Part shown: piece after piece, positions 1 to 9,445 of the stretch
Layout: each line of letters begins with the position of its first letter
How positions within the stretch are numbered: the first letter of the stretch is position 1
DNA from: an uncultured Cryomorphaceae bacterium
GTDB lineage: Bacteria; Bacteroidota; Bacteroidia; Flavobacteriales; Schleiferiaceae
Length of the DNA stretch: 64,000 nucleotides
Assembly: GCA_913031435.1 (NCBI GenBank)
Contig: CAJWFD010000005.1
Span: 1-64,000 of the forward strand
Reading direction: 5' to 3'
The notes under the pieces: generated by a model
Database searches by the model: none
The model's input: only the letters and a program-made list of their open reading frames with translations
What the model was told of the DNA's origin: nothing
Made by a program: the position numbers and the translations under genes

Positions 1-1031
1 TGCTTAGTTCCGCTGTCCAAACCGATAATAGATGGGCTAATAAGTGCTTCTTGACTCGCGTCAAATGAGTTGTACAAGTAGTAATACTTAGATCCGTAAT
101 ACGGGCTAATGCTCCATGTGGTATTTGTGATATACCCATATCCGGCGGCGCCAGATTCTTCCACATAAAACCAACACGAGGGTGCATTTGGATTAAGATA
201 TGATCCAGTAGAATCGTTCTCAAAACTTTCGAAAACAGGAGTAACGATAGCGGAACAGGTAGTCTTTGTGTAAAAAGGTCCGATAACGGTGCTATATCCA
301 TTTGTATCTGCCGTACAATCTGTTTTTAACAAAAACTCATAGGCCGTATTAGGACTCAACATTCCAATCAATGCGAAGGTGTCATTCACAATAACCGTGG
401 TACCTAAACCCGCTACAAAACCCGCAGCACCATATTCAATGGAAAACGTAGTGTCCAGAGACGACCATGAAATCAAGGCTGTAGTATCTAAAGCAGTAAT
501 AGCAGAGAACACTGGGGCAGGACAAACTGGGGGGGCAGTGACCGTCACGGTATAATCGTGCACCTCACCGTAGGTAAGACTAGAACAGCTTTCCGAAGAG
601 GAAATAGCCGCGGAGTAATTAGAACGTATTCTCATTCTATAAGAACCTAATGAAACTGAAGTTGGAATGGCTATAGAACCCACGTTTCCGTTCCAAGCAT
701 TTGTGCTAGACGTCCATAGAAATTCGTTTGCATCATCAAAATCGCCATCGCTATTGAAATCCCCCCAAATTGCAAAGTATTGTGTAGAATAATTTGATGT
801 AAACGATACGGTTGTGGGTGCTGTTTGCTGAATAAATATGGTATCAGATGTGGCTACATAATAGTTACCGGAGGTACATCCGGTATTGGTATCTTGAAAA
901 TTTCCAATGAAAACTGAGTTAATGTCATCACCAACAGTACAACCCGTGGTGTAAATTGGTGAACAATATGAAGGCTGCGCTTGTGTGCCATACCCGGCAA
1001 CAAATAGGAGTAACAGTAAAAGTTTTTTCAT
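1..1031 (-). CDS. Secreted GEVED / fibronectin III-like protein, partial at window edge
   Basis: Reading leftwards from an ATG at 1031, the frame stays open to base 1, giving about 343 residues with no stop, so the C-terminus lies outside the window. The protein opens with a Sec signal peptide (MKKLLLLLLFVAGYGTQAQ). A GEVED-type domain follows, recognised by FAIWGDFNSDGDFDDANEF and then GEVHDYTVTV at about residues 148-157. After it comes a fibronectin type III-like stretch (ISWSSLDTTFSIEYGAAGF, then NTAYEFLLKTDC). The last part (VFESFENDS...PSCWFYVEE) resembles the 'choice-of-anchor J' adhesion domain. In Bacteroidota such modular proteins are usually exported by T9SS and end in a C-terminal sorting domain; that end is not visible here. 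Likely a surface or secreted adhesin-like protein; the ligand is unknown. Confidence 0.8.
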   Translation of the reverse strand, partial: MKKLLLLLLFVAGYGTQAQPSYCSPIYTTGCTVGDDINSVFIGNFQDTNTGCTSGNYYVATSDTIFIQQTAPTTVSFTSNYSTQYFAIWGDFNSDGDFDDANEFLWTSSTNAWNGNVGSIAIPTSVSLGSYRMRIRSNYSAAISSSESCSSLTYGEVHDYTVTVTAPPVCPAPVFSAITALDTTALISWSSLDTTFSIEYGAAGFVAGLGTTVIVNDTFALIGMLSPNTAYEFLLKTDCTADTNGYSTVIGPFYTKTTCSAIVTPVFESFENDSTGSYLNPNAPSCWFYVEESGAAGYGYITNTTWSISPYYGSKYYYLYNSFDASQEALISPSIIGLDSGTK

Positions 1032-1191
1032 GCTCAGGGTGTTTATCTCTACAATAGATTATGAGAATTAGAAAGATAACTACTTATGCCTATATGATGA
1101 AGGAGAAATTAATATTTTACAGTGTGTTGAAATATTGATCTGATTATTCCGTTTCATAGGGTCTTAATACCTTCTAAATGCTGAAATTTGA

Positions 1192-2289
1192 ATGATGCTA
1201 AGACTACTAAAGTATGTTGCTATTAGTTTTTGTTCCGCCTGCGCTGTCCAAAATGCGCCGCAAGGCGGGCCAAAAGATGAAACTCCGCCGGTTGTACGAG
1301 AGATTTCACCTGTTCCTGGGGCTTTAAACTTCACGGAGTCATCTGCGGTAGTAGTGTTTGACGAATACATTCAAGCACAAAAATTACGAGGTGCTTTAGT
1401 CAGTAGCCCTCCATTATCGGGTTTGGAGTTTGAGTTAAAAGGCAAGAAACTAAGCTTCACTTGGGACGAAAATCAAATGAAAGACTCCACCACCTATCGC
1501 ATTAGCTTGGGAGACGAGGTAGGAGACCTCAACGAAAATAACCGCATTAAAAATTTACAATTTGTTTGGAGCACTGGTCCTACGATTGATAGTTTGCAAT
1601 ACCATGGCTCGTTAAACAAAGAAGGAGAAGGGGATTTTGATGCATTGAGTGTTTGGTTAGTCCCTTTGGGAGTTGACTCTGTTTCTAAAGCGGTTTTCAG
1701 TACAACTCCAAAAAAAGACGGTTCATTTTCCTTCTATTATATGCCATCCGACACCTTTGATCTTTTGGTTTTTGAGGACTTGAATTTCAATAAAGCATGG
1801 GATGTTGAGATGGAGCCATTTGGGTTTCAAAAAAACATCTTCTCGCTTCCTGATTCTTCTCACACCACCATTGACTATTACGCTGTAGACTTTGAAATAC
1901 CTGTTTTAGACTCCATTATCCAGGATTCCATCACTTATTATATTGATACGGCTACAGAAGAATCTCTTGGAACGGTTTCATTCGTTTTAGGTCCACATGA
2001 GAAATCGCTTCACCTATGGTGTACGCACAGTTCTGGTCATCAGTTTTATATGACGAGTGGACCACATTCTGACACCTTAACTACAGAGTACATTACACTT
2101 CCACCTGGTGACTATACGATATCAGGTTATCAAGACTTCAATGAAAACCAAGTTTGGGATGGTCCATCATGGAAAGACGGAACGAAGGGTGAGCTCATTC
2201 TTGAACCACAAAGTTTTGACTTAAAAGCAAATTGGGATTTAGAACAACCTATTGCACTGCCCGTAATACCGACAAAAAATGAAAACTAA
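1192..2289 (+). CDS. Ig-like domain lipoprotein
   Basis: A 365-residue protein with two adjacent ATG codons at its start. The N-terminus is a short hydrophobic segment ending in a cysteine (ISFCSACAVQ), a plausible though non-canonical lipobox. It is followed by PQGGPKDETPPVV, the hallmark opening of a widespread Bacteroidota lipoprotein family with an SbsA-type bacterial Ig-like domain (about residues 30-115). The rest is predicted beta-rich, with two EF-hand-like acidic stretches, DLNFNKAWD (about residue 196) and DFNENQVWD (about 314), typical of a carboxypeptidase-regulatory-like sandwich. It overlaps the next gene by 11 bases, so the two are co-transcribed. Role unknown; probably an outer-membrane-anchored structural lipoprotein. 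Confidence 0.75.
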   Translation: MMLRLLKYVAISFCSACAVQNAPQGGPKDETPPVVREISPVPGALNFTESSAVVVFDEYIQAQKLRGALVSSPPLSGLEFELKGKKLSFTWDENQMKDSTTYRISLGDEVGDLNENNRIKNLQFVWSTGPTIDSLQYHGSLNKEGEGDFDALSVWLVPLGVDSVSKAVFSTTPKKDGSFSFYYMPSDTFDLLVFEDLNFNKAWDVEMEPFGFQKNIFSLPDSSHTTIDYYAVDFEIPVLDSIIQDSITYYIDTATEESLGTVSFVLGPHEKSLHLWCTHSSGHQFYMTSGPHSDTLTTEYITLPPGDYTISGYQDFNENQVWDGPSWKDGTKGELILEPQSFDLKANWDLEQPIALPVIPTKNEN

Positions 2290-3532
2290 AGTTCTTGTTT
2301 TTCTATTGCTCTGCAATCACCTTTCATCAGGACAAGGCAGCTATATATCTCGACTTTGGAATACGAAGAGCTACGAGCAAATCACAGCGTATGCTCCTAG
2401 TGGATCTTCTTTAAGCGCAAGAGATAATATGACTATTGGTCGAGCATTTATGTCTCTACAGCCTTTGCAAGCCCAACAAGCACTGCAACATTACGACTTT
2501 GCCATTGCCAAGCGCATGAACAGTGAAGACCTTTATTTCTTTAGGGCCGAGTCCAATTACGAATTAGGCAGATTAAATGCTGCATTAATTGATCTCGATA
2601 AATGCCTTGAGTATAGAAAAGACCATCAAAAATATCTATTGTTTAAAGCCTCTATTCAATATGAAATGGGAGCTAAAGATGCGGCCTACAAAACCTATTT
2701 TAATCTCTGTGAGCTTTATGATAAGCAAACACCTTTCTTCATGCTTGTTGTTATTAATCTTGAGCGAGAAATGTACAACAAGGCTCGTCAACAGATAAAG
2801 GATAATATGCTGAGATTTGAGAGAGGTCAGGACTTTTGGCGCCTTACTGCAGAACAGCAAGTCCGCCTAGAATGGCACGTTTTTAAAGACTATTCCGTAG
2901 CGCTTAAGGCCCAGGAATCCTTACTAAGCTACAAGCCAGATAAGGTGCCGTATCTTATTAATAGACTCTCTTTATACCGTTTGCAGGGTTCAGATAGCCT
3001 AGGTCAGTGGGCAGAAAATGACTTACAATCGAGGTATAACACGAACAAACTTCCCGTTGATTTGTATAAAAAGGGGAGTATTAAAGTAGGCGAATATATA
3101 CGCACGAATGGCACCGTGGAGGACTATAGAACTTTTAGACCTAATCTATTTGGAAATACTAAGTACTCCCGGTTTTACATCAGTTCATCAGGAGTCATTT
3201 TAGGAAAACATTGGGCAGGCCTAGTCCTAGATTCTAAAGACAGTACTGCCCTATTGTGGGATTTCCATCGGGGAGATGCTCATTTCATAGCAGTCGCTTC
3301 GGATACCAGTTATAGTGGTTTTATACAATTACTGGAAACCCCCGATAGCAGTCTTTCTTTTGTTATAGAAGGAAACACAATAACCGACTCCTCGGAATTT
3401 ATCCCTTCGAAAGGAAGTCCGTCAGACTCCCTTTTCCGCAGTAACGAAACCCCTTTACAGAAGAGTCCCGTGAAAAAAGAGCCCGTTATCTATACTACCC
3501 CTGTTCTAGATGTTAAACGGGATACTATTTAG
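2279..3532 (+). CDS. Secreted TPR-like protein of unknown function
   Basis: A 417-residue protein with a clear signal peptide (MKTKVLVFLLLCNHLSSGQG). The middle third is helical, with TPR-like pairs such as ALQHYDFAIAKRMNSEDLYFF and RLNAALIDLDKCLEY (about residues 65-115). The C-terminal third (from about residue 280) is beta-rich and has no family I recognise. The ATG at 2279 lies inside the end of the preceding Ig-like lipoprotein gene, so the two form an operon. The stop overlaps the convergent SCO-family gene by 8 bases. Probably periplasmic; function not assigned. Confidence 0.65.
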   Translation: MKTKVLVFLLLCNHLSSGQGSYISRLWNTKSYEQITAYAPSGSSLSARDNMTIGRAFMSLQPLQAQQALQHYDFAIAKRMNSEDLYFFRAESNYELGRLNAALIDLDKCLEYRKDHQKYLLFKASIQYEMGAKDAAYKTYFNLCELYDKQTPFFMLVVINLEREMYNKARQQIKDNMLRFERGQDFWRLTAEQQVRLEWHVFKDYSVALKAQESLLSYKPDKVPYLINRLSLYRLQGSDSLGQWAENDLQSRYNTNKLPVDLYKKGSIKVGEYIRTNGTVEDYRTFRPNLFGNTKYSRFYISSSGVILGKHWAGLVLDSKDSTALLWDFHRGDAHFIAVASDTSYSGFIQLLETPDSSLSFVIEGNTITDSSEFIPSKGSPSDSLFRSNETPLQKSPVKKEPVIYTTPVLDVKRDTI

Positions 3533-4202
3533 TATCGAGGAGGATTTGAATGTCCAGGATCAACTGTTCCATCTGAACGTCATCTGTGCCGTCATAAAAA
3601 CCTCTGATGCGCTTTTTCTCGTCTATTAATATGACATTTTCCGTATGGATAAAATCGTGCTCATCAAAGCTTGCGCCTTGCTCCATTACCGCAAAATACT
3701 GCCTCCTTGCTAGTCGGTAGAGTTCCTCTTTCTCACCGGTAAGTAAGTGCCACTTGCCTTTTACCGCGCCTATTCTGTCACCATAAGACTGCATCACTTC
3801 AACACTATCTACCTCTGGCATTACGGTATGGCTCACTAAGTTCAGCTTCGGCTGGTCTATATACGCCGCTTGAATTTTTTGGAAATTTTTTCCCATTTCA
3901 ATACAAATGGTGGGACATGTAGTGAAAAAGAAATCGGCGACATAAATTTTCCCGGAAAGCACGGAGCTGTCCGCAGGCTCACCCCACTGATCGGTAAGTG
4001 AGAAGTCTCCCACGCGATGACCTCTACCTATCCGCTCAAGATCATCATCAACCACTGCGGGATTAATATCTGCTGGGTTGAATATGGGAAGCCTAGCTGG
4101 GCGTTTTAGGATTTGATACGAAGCGGTAGAGCCGACAACGAAAACTAAAAGCAATACTAATATTTTCAGCCACTCTGTTGTTTTGAGTTTTATCTTTATC
4201 AT
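3525..4202 (-). CDS. SCO1/SenC family copper chaperone-like protein
   Basis: A 225-residue thioredoxin-fold protein. It has an N-terminal membrane anchor (LKILVLLLVFVVGSTASYQIL), the SCO copper/redox motif TTCPTICIEMGK (CxxxC), and the distal histidine in DFIHTENVILID. SCO proteins deliver copper to the CuA site of cytochrome c oxidase or act as thiol reductants; the anchored domain faces the periplasm. I chose the ATG at 4202 (MIKIKLKTTEW). The upstream in-frame start at 4211 is a TTG that lies inside a perfect -7 box (TAATTTTG, 4209-4216). The neighbouring divergent cytochrome c fits an electron-transport context. No oxidase subunits are in the window, so the actual target is open. Confidence 0.88.
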   Translation of the reverse strand: MIKIKLKTTEWLKILVLLLVFVVGSTASYQILKRPARLPIFNPADINPAVVDDDLERIGRGHRVGDFSLTDQWGEPADSSVLSGKIYVADFFFTTCPTICIEMGKNFQKIQAAYIDQPKLNLVSHTVMPEVDSVEVMQSYGDRIGAVKGKWHLLTGEKEELYRLARRQYFAVMEQGASFDEHDFIHTENVILIDEKKRIRGFYDGTDDVQMEQLILDIQILLDTK

Positions 4203-4208
4203 ACCATT

Positions 4209-4216
4209 CAAAATTA
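4209..4216 (-). promoter_or_regulatory. -7 box TAATTTTG before the SCO gene
   Basis: On the minus strand TAATTTTG matches the Bacteroidota -7 consensus TAnnTTTG exactly and lies six bases before the ATG at 4202. No TTG sits at the ideal 19-base spacing upstream (one lies 14 bases away), so this is a candidate only. It would give a very short leader. Confidence 0.4.
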
Positions 4217-4225
4217 CTGCATCTT

Positions 4226-4603
4226 ATGGCCAATCGCCCCACGTCTTGCCCTGCTTTTTTTATTCTATTTTTCACTACTATGGCCTTTTCTTGTGGCAGT
4301 CAAGATGATACCGAGTATTCAGTAGAAAATATATCAACTTCCGAGGTTTCACAAGAGCTCAATGGTCTCTTGGCAAAGAATACTTGCCTTGGGTGTCATA
4401 GGGTTGACAAGAAATTAATAGGCCCCTCCTATTTAGAAATAGCAAAACGGAAATACACCAAAGAGGAGTTGATCAACCTGATCAAACAACCTAAACCAAA
4501 AAACTGGCCCGATTATCCACCTATGGCTCCAATGCAGTGGGTGAATGGCGAGGAATTGGCTACTATTGCAGACTGGATTGCTTCATTAGAAGTGAACGAA
4601 TAA
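4226..4603 (+). CDS. Lipoprotein c-type cytochrome
   Basis: A 125-residue protein whose N-terminus is a lipoprotein signal (FFILFFTTMAFSCGSQ, lipobox cysteine at residue 23). It has a single heme site, CLGCH (about residues 50-54), and methionines in a PPMAPMQW segment (about 103-110) that can supply the axial ligand. Length and pattern fit a class I monoheme cytochrome c (cytochrome c-551/c6-like) anchored to a membrane and facing the periplasm. It is divergent from the SCO gene with only about 23 bases between the start codons. The ABC-F gene follows 12 bases downstream. Probable role: single-electron shuttle; the partner is unknown. Confidence 0.88.
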   Translation: MANRPTSCPAFFILFFTTMAFSCGSQDDTEYSVENISTSEVSQELNGLLAKNTCLGCHRVDKKLIGPSYLEIAKRKYTKEELINLIKQPKPKNWPDYPPMAPMQWVNGEELATIADWIASLEVNE

Positions 4604-4615
4604 AAATGGCCTCAA

Positions 4616-6490
4616 TTGGAATCAAAAAATCTTCTTTCTGTACATAAAATCAGTAAATCTTTCGGGATTAAAACGTTGTACAAAGACATCACCTTCGGTA
4701 TTCATGAAGGTGAAAAAATTGCCATCATCGCAAAAAATGGTGCTGGTAAAACCACCCTCATGCGCACACTTATAGATCCGAGTAATGCTGACACTGGAGA
4801 TGTGGTTTTCAGAAACGGCATTAAGATTCGTTACTTGTCGCAACAGCCCGCCTATGCAGACGGTTTAACGGTGAGAGAAGTACTTTACCAGAGTGATCAT
4901 CCAGGCTTAGATGCACTGAGAGACTACGAAGAAGTGCTCATGGGTGAAGGTGACACCGATGCTATGCAGGCTGCCTTAGACCGTGTAGAAATCACTGGTG
5001 GATGGACTATAGAAGGTCGCATCCAGGAAATGCACAGCAGAATGAATCTTCCCGACATGGAGCGTAAAGTAGATCGCTTCTCTGGAGGTGAAATAAAGAG
5101 GCTAGCCCTAGCGCAACTCTTTATTGAAGAGCCAGATCTCATTTTAATGGATGAGCCCACCAACCACTTAGATTTAGATATAATTGAGTGGCTTGAGGAA
5201 TATTTAATCAATTACAAGGGCGCACTCTTGATGATTACCCACGATAGATATTTCTTAGAACGCGTATGTGGAACGATGTTCGAATTAGAAAACCTCCAGT
5301 TTTATAAGTACGAAGGAAACTATAGCTACTACCTCGAGCAAAAAGAACTTCGCGAAGCTAATGAAGCGGCTCATCTGCATAAAGCTAAGCAACTCTTCAA
5401 AAAGGAATTGGACTGGATGCGCAAATCGCCCAGCGCTAGAACCGGTAAGTCTAAAGACAGAATAGACCGATTCAAAGACGTCAAAAAAGTGGCCAATCAG
5501 CGTATCGATGATACCGAAGTTACGCTTGCTTTGAACTCTCAAAGGTTGGGGGGTAAAATATTAGAGCTGCATAAAGTGGCTAAAAGTTATCCTGACAAAT
5601 TACTGATCGAGCAATTCAGTTATGTTTTTAAGAAAGGAGAGCGCGTAGGAATTGTGGGACCTAATGGATGTGGCAAGTCTACGTTGTTAAAACTTATCAT
5701 GGAGCAAGAGACTCCTGACATGGGAAAGATAATTACAGGTGAAACTGTGGTTTTCGGACATTATACCCAAGACGGAATGATCGATAAGAATGAACTCAAG
5801 GTGATTGAGGTGGTTCAGGAGATTGGAGAATACATCACGTTAAATAAAGGGCAGAAACTTACCGCTTCTCAGCTATGTGAGCGCTTTCTCTTTGATGGAC
5901 ATCAACAGTATAGCTATGTGAGCACCCTAAGTGGTGGAGAAAAAAGAAGGTTATTTTTGTTAACCATTTTGATGAAAAACCCCAATTTTCTCATTTTAGA
6001 TGAGCCCACAAATGATTTAGATATACTCACGCTTCAAGCCTTAGAAGAATTTTTAGAGGAGTTTCAAGGTTGTTTGCTTGTCGTTAGTCACGATAGGTAC
6101 TTTCTAGATAAACTTTGTGACCACCTGTTTATTTTTGAAGGTGGTGGACGAATAAAGGACTTTAACGGTAGGTATTATGAGTGGCGTGAAGATCAAAAAA
6201 GAGTTGATGCCATTAAAACTTCTAAAGGGAAGGCTATAGATCCTCCCAAGGGGAAAAAAGTACCCAAAAAAACTAAGCTGAGTTTCTCCGAAAAACGAGA
6301 ATGGGAGGACCTTCCTGTTCAAATCAAGGCCCTAGAAGGCCGGCGCAAAGAGCTCAACGATATTTTTGAGAGTAATAAGCAGGATGCCGAGCAATTATTT
6401 AAGGCCTCGGAAGAGATTGAGCGCATCATTGCAGAACTAGACCAGAAGGAAATGAGATGGCTAGAACTGAGCGAATTTGAGAGCGAATAG
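4616..6490 (+). CDS. ABC-F family ATPase (Uup-like)
   Basis: A 624-residue soluble protein with two ABC ATPase domains in tandem and no membrane segments. Domain 1 has the Walker A motif AKNGAGKTT (about residue 40), the signature FSGGEIKRLALAQ (about 155) and LILMDEPTNHLDLD. An ABC-F linker rich in Lys and Glu follows (about 240-300). Domain 2 has GPNGCGKST (about 349), LSGGEKRRL (about 440) and LILDEPTNDLD. The C-terminus (about 540-624) is a charged coiled coil like that of Uup. ABC-F proteins act on the ribosome, or for Uup on branched DNA. The start is TTG at 4616; a nearby ATG at 4606 is in another frame. Subfamily is inferred from the coiled-coil tail. Confidence 0.9.
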   Translation: MESKNLLSVHKISKSFGIKTLYKDITFGIHEGEKIAIIAKNGAGKTTLMRTLIDPSNADTGDVVFRNGIKIRYLSQQPAYADGLTVREVLYQSDHPGLDALRDYEEVLMGEGDTDAMQAALDRVEITGGWTIEGRIQEMHSRMNLPDMERKVDRFSGGEIKRLALAQLFIEEPDLILMDEPTNHLDLDIIEWLEEYLINYKGALLMITHDRYFLERVCGTMFELENLQFYKYEGNYSYYLEQKELREANEAAHLHKAKQLFKKELDWMRKSPSARTGKSKDRIDRFKDVKKVANQRIDDTEVTLALNSQRLGGKILELHKVAKSYPDKLLIEQFSYVFKKGERVGIVGPNGCGKSTLLKLIMEQETPDMGKIITGETVVFGHYTQDGMIDKNELKVIEVVQEIGEYITLNKGQKLTASQLCERFLFDGHQQYSYVSTLSGGEKRRLFLLTILMKNPNFLILDEPTNDLDILTLQALEEFLEEFQGCLLVVSHDRYFLDKLCDHLFIFEGGGRIKDFNGRYYEWREDQKRVDAIKTSKGKAIDPPKGKKVPKKTKLSFSEKREWEDLPVQIKALEGRRKELNDIFESNKQDAEQLFKASEEIERIIAELDQKEMRWLELSEFESE

Positions 6491-6527
6491 TTATTTTTAA
6501 GATCCTAACCCAAGCACGACAGCCATT

Positions 6528-7220
6528 TTGACTGAAAACAAAGCCATACTCCAACTCCGTGATATCAAGCGCGACTTCAAGCTAGGTGCTCAAACCGTAC
6601 ATGTACTCAAGGGGATAAACCTTGACATTGAGAAGAATCAATATCTTGCTTTAATGGGTCCATCAGGATCAGGAAAATCAACCCTCATGAATTTGCTCGG
6701 ATGTTTGGATACTCCGACCTACGGATCCTATAAGCTTAATGGCACTGATGTCAGCTCACTGAACGACAACCAGCTGGCAGAAATTCGCAATAAGGAAATT
6801 GGATTTGTCTTTCAAACATTTAACCTTTTACCGCGTTCAACAGCCTTAGACAATGTAGCACTTCCCCTTGTCTATGCAGGTATGGGCAAACAGGAAAGAC
6901 TAGAGCGTGCCTCTGAAGTTCTCGCGCAAGTAGGACTTGCTGACCGCATGGACCATAAGCCCAACCAACTCTCAGGTGGTCAGCGTCAACGCGTTGCAAT
7001 CGCAAGGGCGCTGGTCAACAGACCTGCATTAATACTAGCAGATGAGCCTACGGGAAACTTAGACTCCAAAACTTCGCTTGAAATCATGAAACTCTTTGAT
7101 GACATTCAAGCCGCTGGCAATACGGTTATCCTAGTGACGCACGAGGAAGACATTGCCCAGTATGCGAAGCGTATTATTCGCTTGGTAGATGGAAATATAG
7201 ACTCTGATATTACGAAATAG
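6528..7220 (+). CDS. MacB/LolD-type ABC transporter ATPase, no linked permease
   Basis: A 230-residue single ABC domain with Walker [14 protein letters not shown]-loop [11 protein letters not shown], signature [15 protein letters not shown], Walker [14 protein letters not shown] and H-loop VTHEED. The LLPR plus EPTGNLDS pattern places it with LolD/MacB/FtsE-type ATPases, which pair with FtsX-fold permeases. No permease gene is adjacent: the ABC-F gene is upstream and a DPP4-type peptidase begins 11 bases downstream. It must therefore work with a permease encoded elsewhere. The start codon is TTG at 6528; no in-frame ATG lies close by. Confidence 0.9.
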   Translation: MTENKAILQLRDIKRDFKLGAQTVHVLKGINLDIEKNQYLALMGPSGSGKSTLMNLLGCLDTPTYGSYKLNGTDVSSLNDNQLAEIRNKEIGFVFQTFNLLPRSTALDNVALPLVYAGMGKQERLERASEVLAQVGLADRMDHKPNQLSGGQRQRVAIARALVNRPALILADEPTGNLDSKTSLEIMKLFDDIQAAGNTVILVTHEEDIAQYAKRIIRLVDGNIDSDITK

Positions 7221-7230
7221 TAAAACTCTT

Positions 7231-9366
7231 ATGAAATCAATTAGATGGAGTCTTTTAGCAACGCTCATTACTTTTAGCGCTGTAGGGCAAAACATACTTA
7301 CGCTTGAAGGCGCCGTATTAAGAGCTCGATCTACCTACAGTCCCCAAGATTTACCCATGATGAAATGGGTACCCGAAGAGGATGCCTATTCCTATCTCAA
7401 AGATGGATACCAGACCTTAGCGATTGAACAAGTTGATGGATTGGAGGTCTACCCAGCCATCAGTACCACAGATATTAACGAGGCTTTAGCAGAACATCAA
7501 ACTAAAATTGGTGGTGCGTATGTTCTTAATTGGTTAGATTCAAAAACACTGTACTTCCAAAGTGGTGGGAAATTATTTACCTACGGACTAAACGGAACAC
7601 TGACGCTTCATCAGGAATTGGCAAAAGGAGCCTCAAATATTACGATTGCACCTACCTCACTTAACGCAGCATATACCATAGACAACAATGTCGTTGTAAG
7701 CTGGGAGAAGGATAATGTTACTGAACACGCAACAAATTTAGAGGACCTCAATATTGTTTCTGGGCAAGCTATAGCGCGTAGCGAATTTGGTATCACAAAT
7801 GGTTTGTTTTGGAGTCCCGATGGCGCTGCCATAGCTTTTTATCAAAAAGACGAGAGTTTAGTCTCGGACTATCCGCTTTTAGAGCTCGCATCAACACCGG
7901 GTTCCCTCAGGGAAATCAAATACCCAATGGCTGGGCAGCCTTCAGAATATGCTCGAGTGGGTATTTTTCGCAGGGGCATGACATCACCACTTTACTTAGA
8001 CACAGATGATTTAAAGCGTGACCAATACCTTACCAACTTGAGCTGGTCACCTGATGGTGCGATAATTACCCTAGCCATTATTAATAGAGCACAAAACCAC
8101 TTTGACTTGGTTGCCTTCAATGCGCAAACAGGCGTTAGACTAGGAGTTCTTTTCAGTGAGGATGATGAACAATGGGCCGAACCCGAATTCCCTGCCTACT
8201 GGGTATCCAACGACCAATTCATTTGGTTGAGTGAACGTGACGGTTTTATGAACCTCTATCTCTACCACAGCAGCGGAAGACTCATTCGCCAGTTGACTAA
8301 AAACCAATTTGTCGCTACCGGAATAACCGGACGTACGGCAAAGGGGGGTATTCTATTCACCGCTACCGGATCTGATCCTCGTGAAAATCATTTATTTAGT
8401 GTTGACCTACGAGGGCGACAAAAGCAATTGACGACAGAAGGTGGCTACCACAGAACAACCGTTCAAGAGAATGGACGATGGTTTGTAGACAGCTACCAGA
8501 ATGTGAATACTCCCAGGGTAATCCAACTGGCCTCTTTTAAAGGTCAAACTCGACAAACATTACTTGAAGCATCAGACCCTTGGAAGGAATCTAACATATT
8601 CGCTCCAGAATTGGGTTCCGTCACTGGTCCCGACGGATCTACACTGTATACCAGAATGTATAAGCCATTTGATTTTGACCCTACAATGAAATACCCAGTA
8701 TTGGTATACGTCTACGGGGGTCCCCATGCTCAAATGGTGACCAATAGCTGGAATGGCGGAGGCCCGCTGTGGATGAATGAATTTGCGAATAGAGGCTACC
8801 TCGTCTTCACCCTGGACAACCGTGGGTCTGCACACCGAGGTACTGATTTTGAGCAGCAAATTCACCGCCAACTAGGAACTTTAGAAATGGAAGACCAACT
8901 AGCGGGAATAGAGTACCTCAAATCTCTTAACTACGTAGACGGAGAAAACATGGCAGTACATGGCTGGAGCTATGGTGGATTCATGACTACGTCATTAATG
9001 TTGCGTAAGCCTGGAACTTTTAAAGCCGGCGTTGCGGGAGGTCCCGTTACCGATTGGAAATACTACGAAGCCATGTACGGAGAACGTTACATGGATAGAC
9101 CAGAGGAAAATATAGAAGGCTATGCCTTAAGCCGCTTACACAATCATGCAGACAAACTTATAGGCAACCTGCTTCTCATTCACGGCACTATAGATGACGT
9201 AGTGGTCATGCAACACAACTTGAGTTTAGTCCAAGAGTTTGTGAGTAAGGGGATTCAGATGGACTTCTTCCCTTATCCTATGCATCCACATAACGTACGT
9301 GGTAAGGACCGGTTACATTTAATGACCAAGGTGCTCAATTACATTGATGAAGCCTTACAGGAGTAA
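7231..9366 (+). CDS. S9 family dipeptidyl-peptidase IV-like peptidase
   Basis: A 711-residue secreted serine peptidase. It has a signal peptide (MKSIRWSLLATLITFSAVGQ) and a beta-propeller N-terminal domain (DPPIV_N type, about residues 80-440), seen in repeated units such as GLFWSPDGAAIAF and NLSWSPDGAIITL. The alpha/beta-hydrolase domain carries the nucleophile in HGWSYGGFMT (Ser580), the acid in HGTIDDVV and the histidine in PYPMHPHNV. DPP IV enzymes remove N-terminal Xaa-Pro or Xaa-Ala dipeptides; here it likely works in the periplasm or on the cell surface to digest imported peptides. It is followed by a strong bidirectional terminator and faces an S46 peptidase gene, suggesting a shared role in peptide nutrition. 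Confidence 0.93.
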   Translation: MKSIRWSLLATLITFSAVGQNILTLEGAVLRARSTYSPQDLPMMKWVPEEDAYSYLKDGYQTLAIEQVDGLEVYPAISTTDINEALAEHQTKIGGAYVLNWLDSKTLYFQSGGKLFTYGLNGTLTLHQELAKGASNITIAPTSLNAAYTIDNNVVVSWEKDNVTEHATNLEDLNIVSGQAIARSEFGITNGLFWSPDGAAIAFYQKDESLVSDYPLLELASTPGSLREIKYPMAGQPSEYARVGIFRRGMTSPLYLDTDDLKRDQYLTNLSWSPDGAIITLAIINRAQNHFDLVAFNAQTGVRLGVLFSEDDEQWAEPEFPAYWVSNDQFIWLSERDGFMNLYLYHSSGRLIRQLTKNQFVATGITGRTAKGGILFTATGSDPRENHLFSVDLRGRQKQLTTEGGYHRTTVQENGRWFVDSYQNVNTPRVIQLASFKGQTRQTLLEASDPWKESNIFAPELGSVTGPDGSTLYTRMYKPFDFDPTMKYPVLVYVYGGPHAQMVTNSWNGGGPLWMNEFANRGYLVFTLDNRGSAHRGTDFEQQIHRQLGTLEMEDQLAGIEYLKSLNYVDGENMAVHGWSYGGFMTTSLMLRKPGTFKAGVAGGPVTDWKYYEAMYGERYMDRPEENIEGYALSRLHNHADKLIGNLLLIHGTIDDVVVMQHNLSLVQEFVSKGIQMDFFPYPMHPHNVRGKDRLHLMTKVLNYIDEALQE

Positions 9367-9384
9367 GCGTTAAATGATTAAAAC

Positions 9385-9420
9385 AAAAAACCCGCGTTCC
9401 TGATAGGAACGCGGGTTTTT
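9385..9420. terminator. Bidirectional rho-independent terminator
   Basis: A perfect hairpin with stem AAAACCCGCGTTCC / GGAACGCGGGTTTT and a short TGATA-like loop, flanked by A-runs on the left and T-runs on the right. It serves the S9 gene on the plus strand and the S46 gene on the minus strand, which converge on it. Confidence 0.92.
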
Positions 9421-9445
9421 AATGTTTATCAAAATCGTAGTACTC

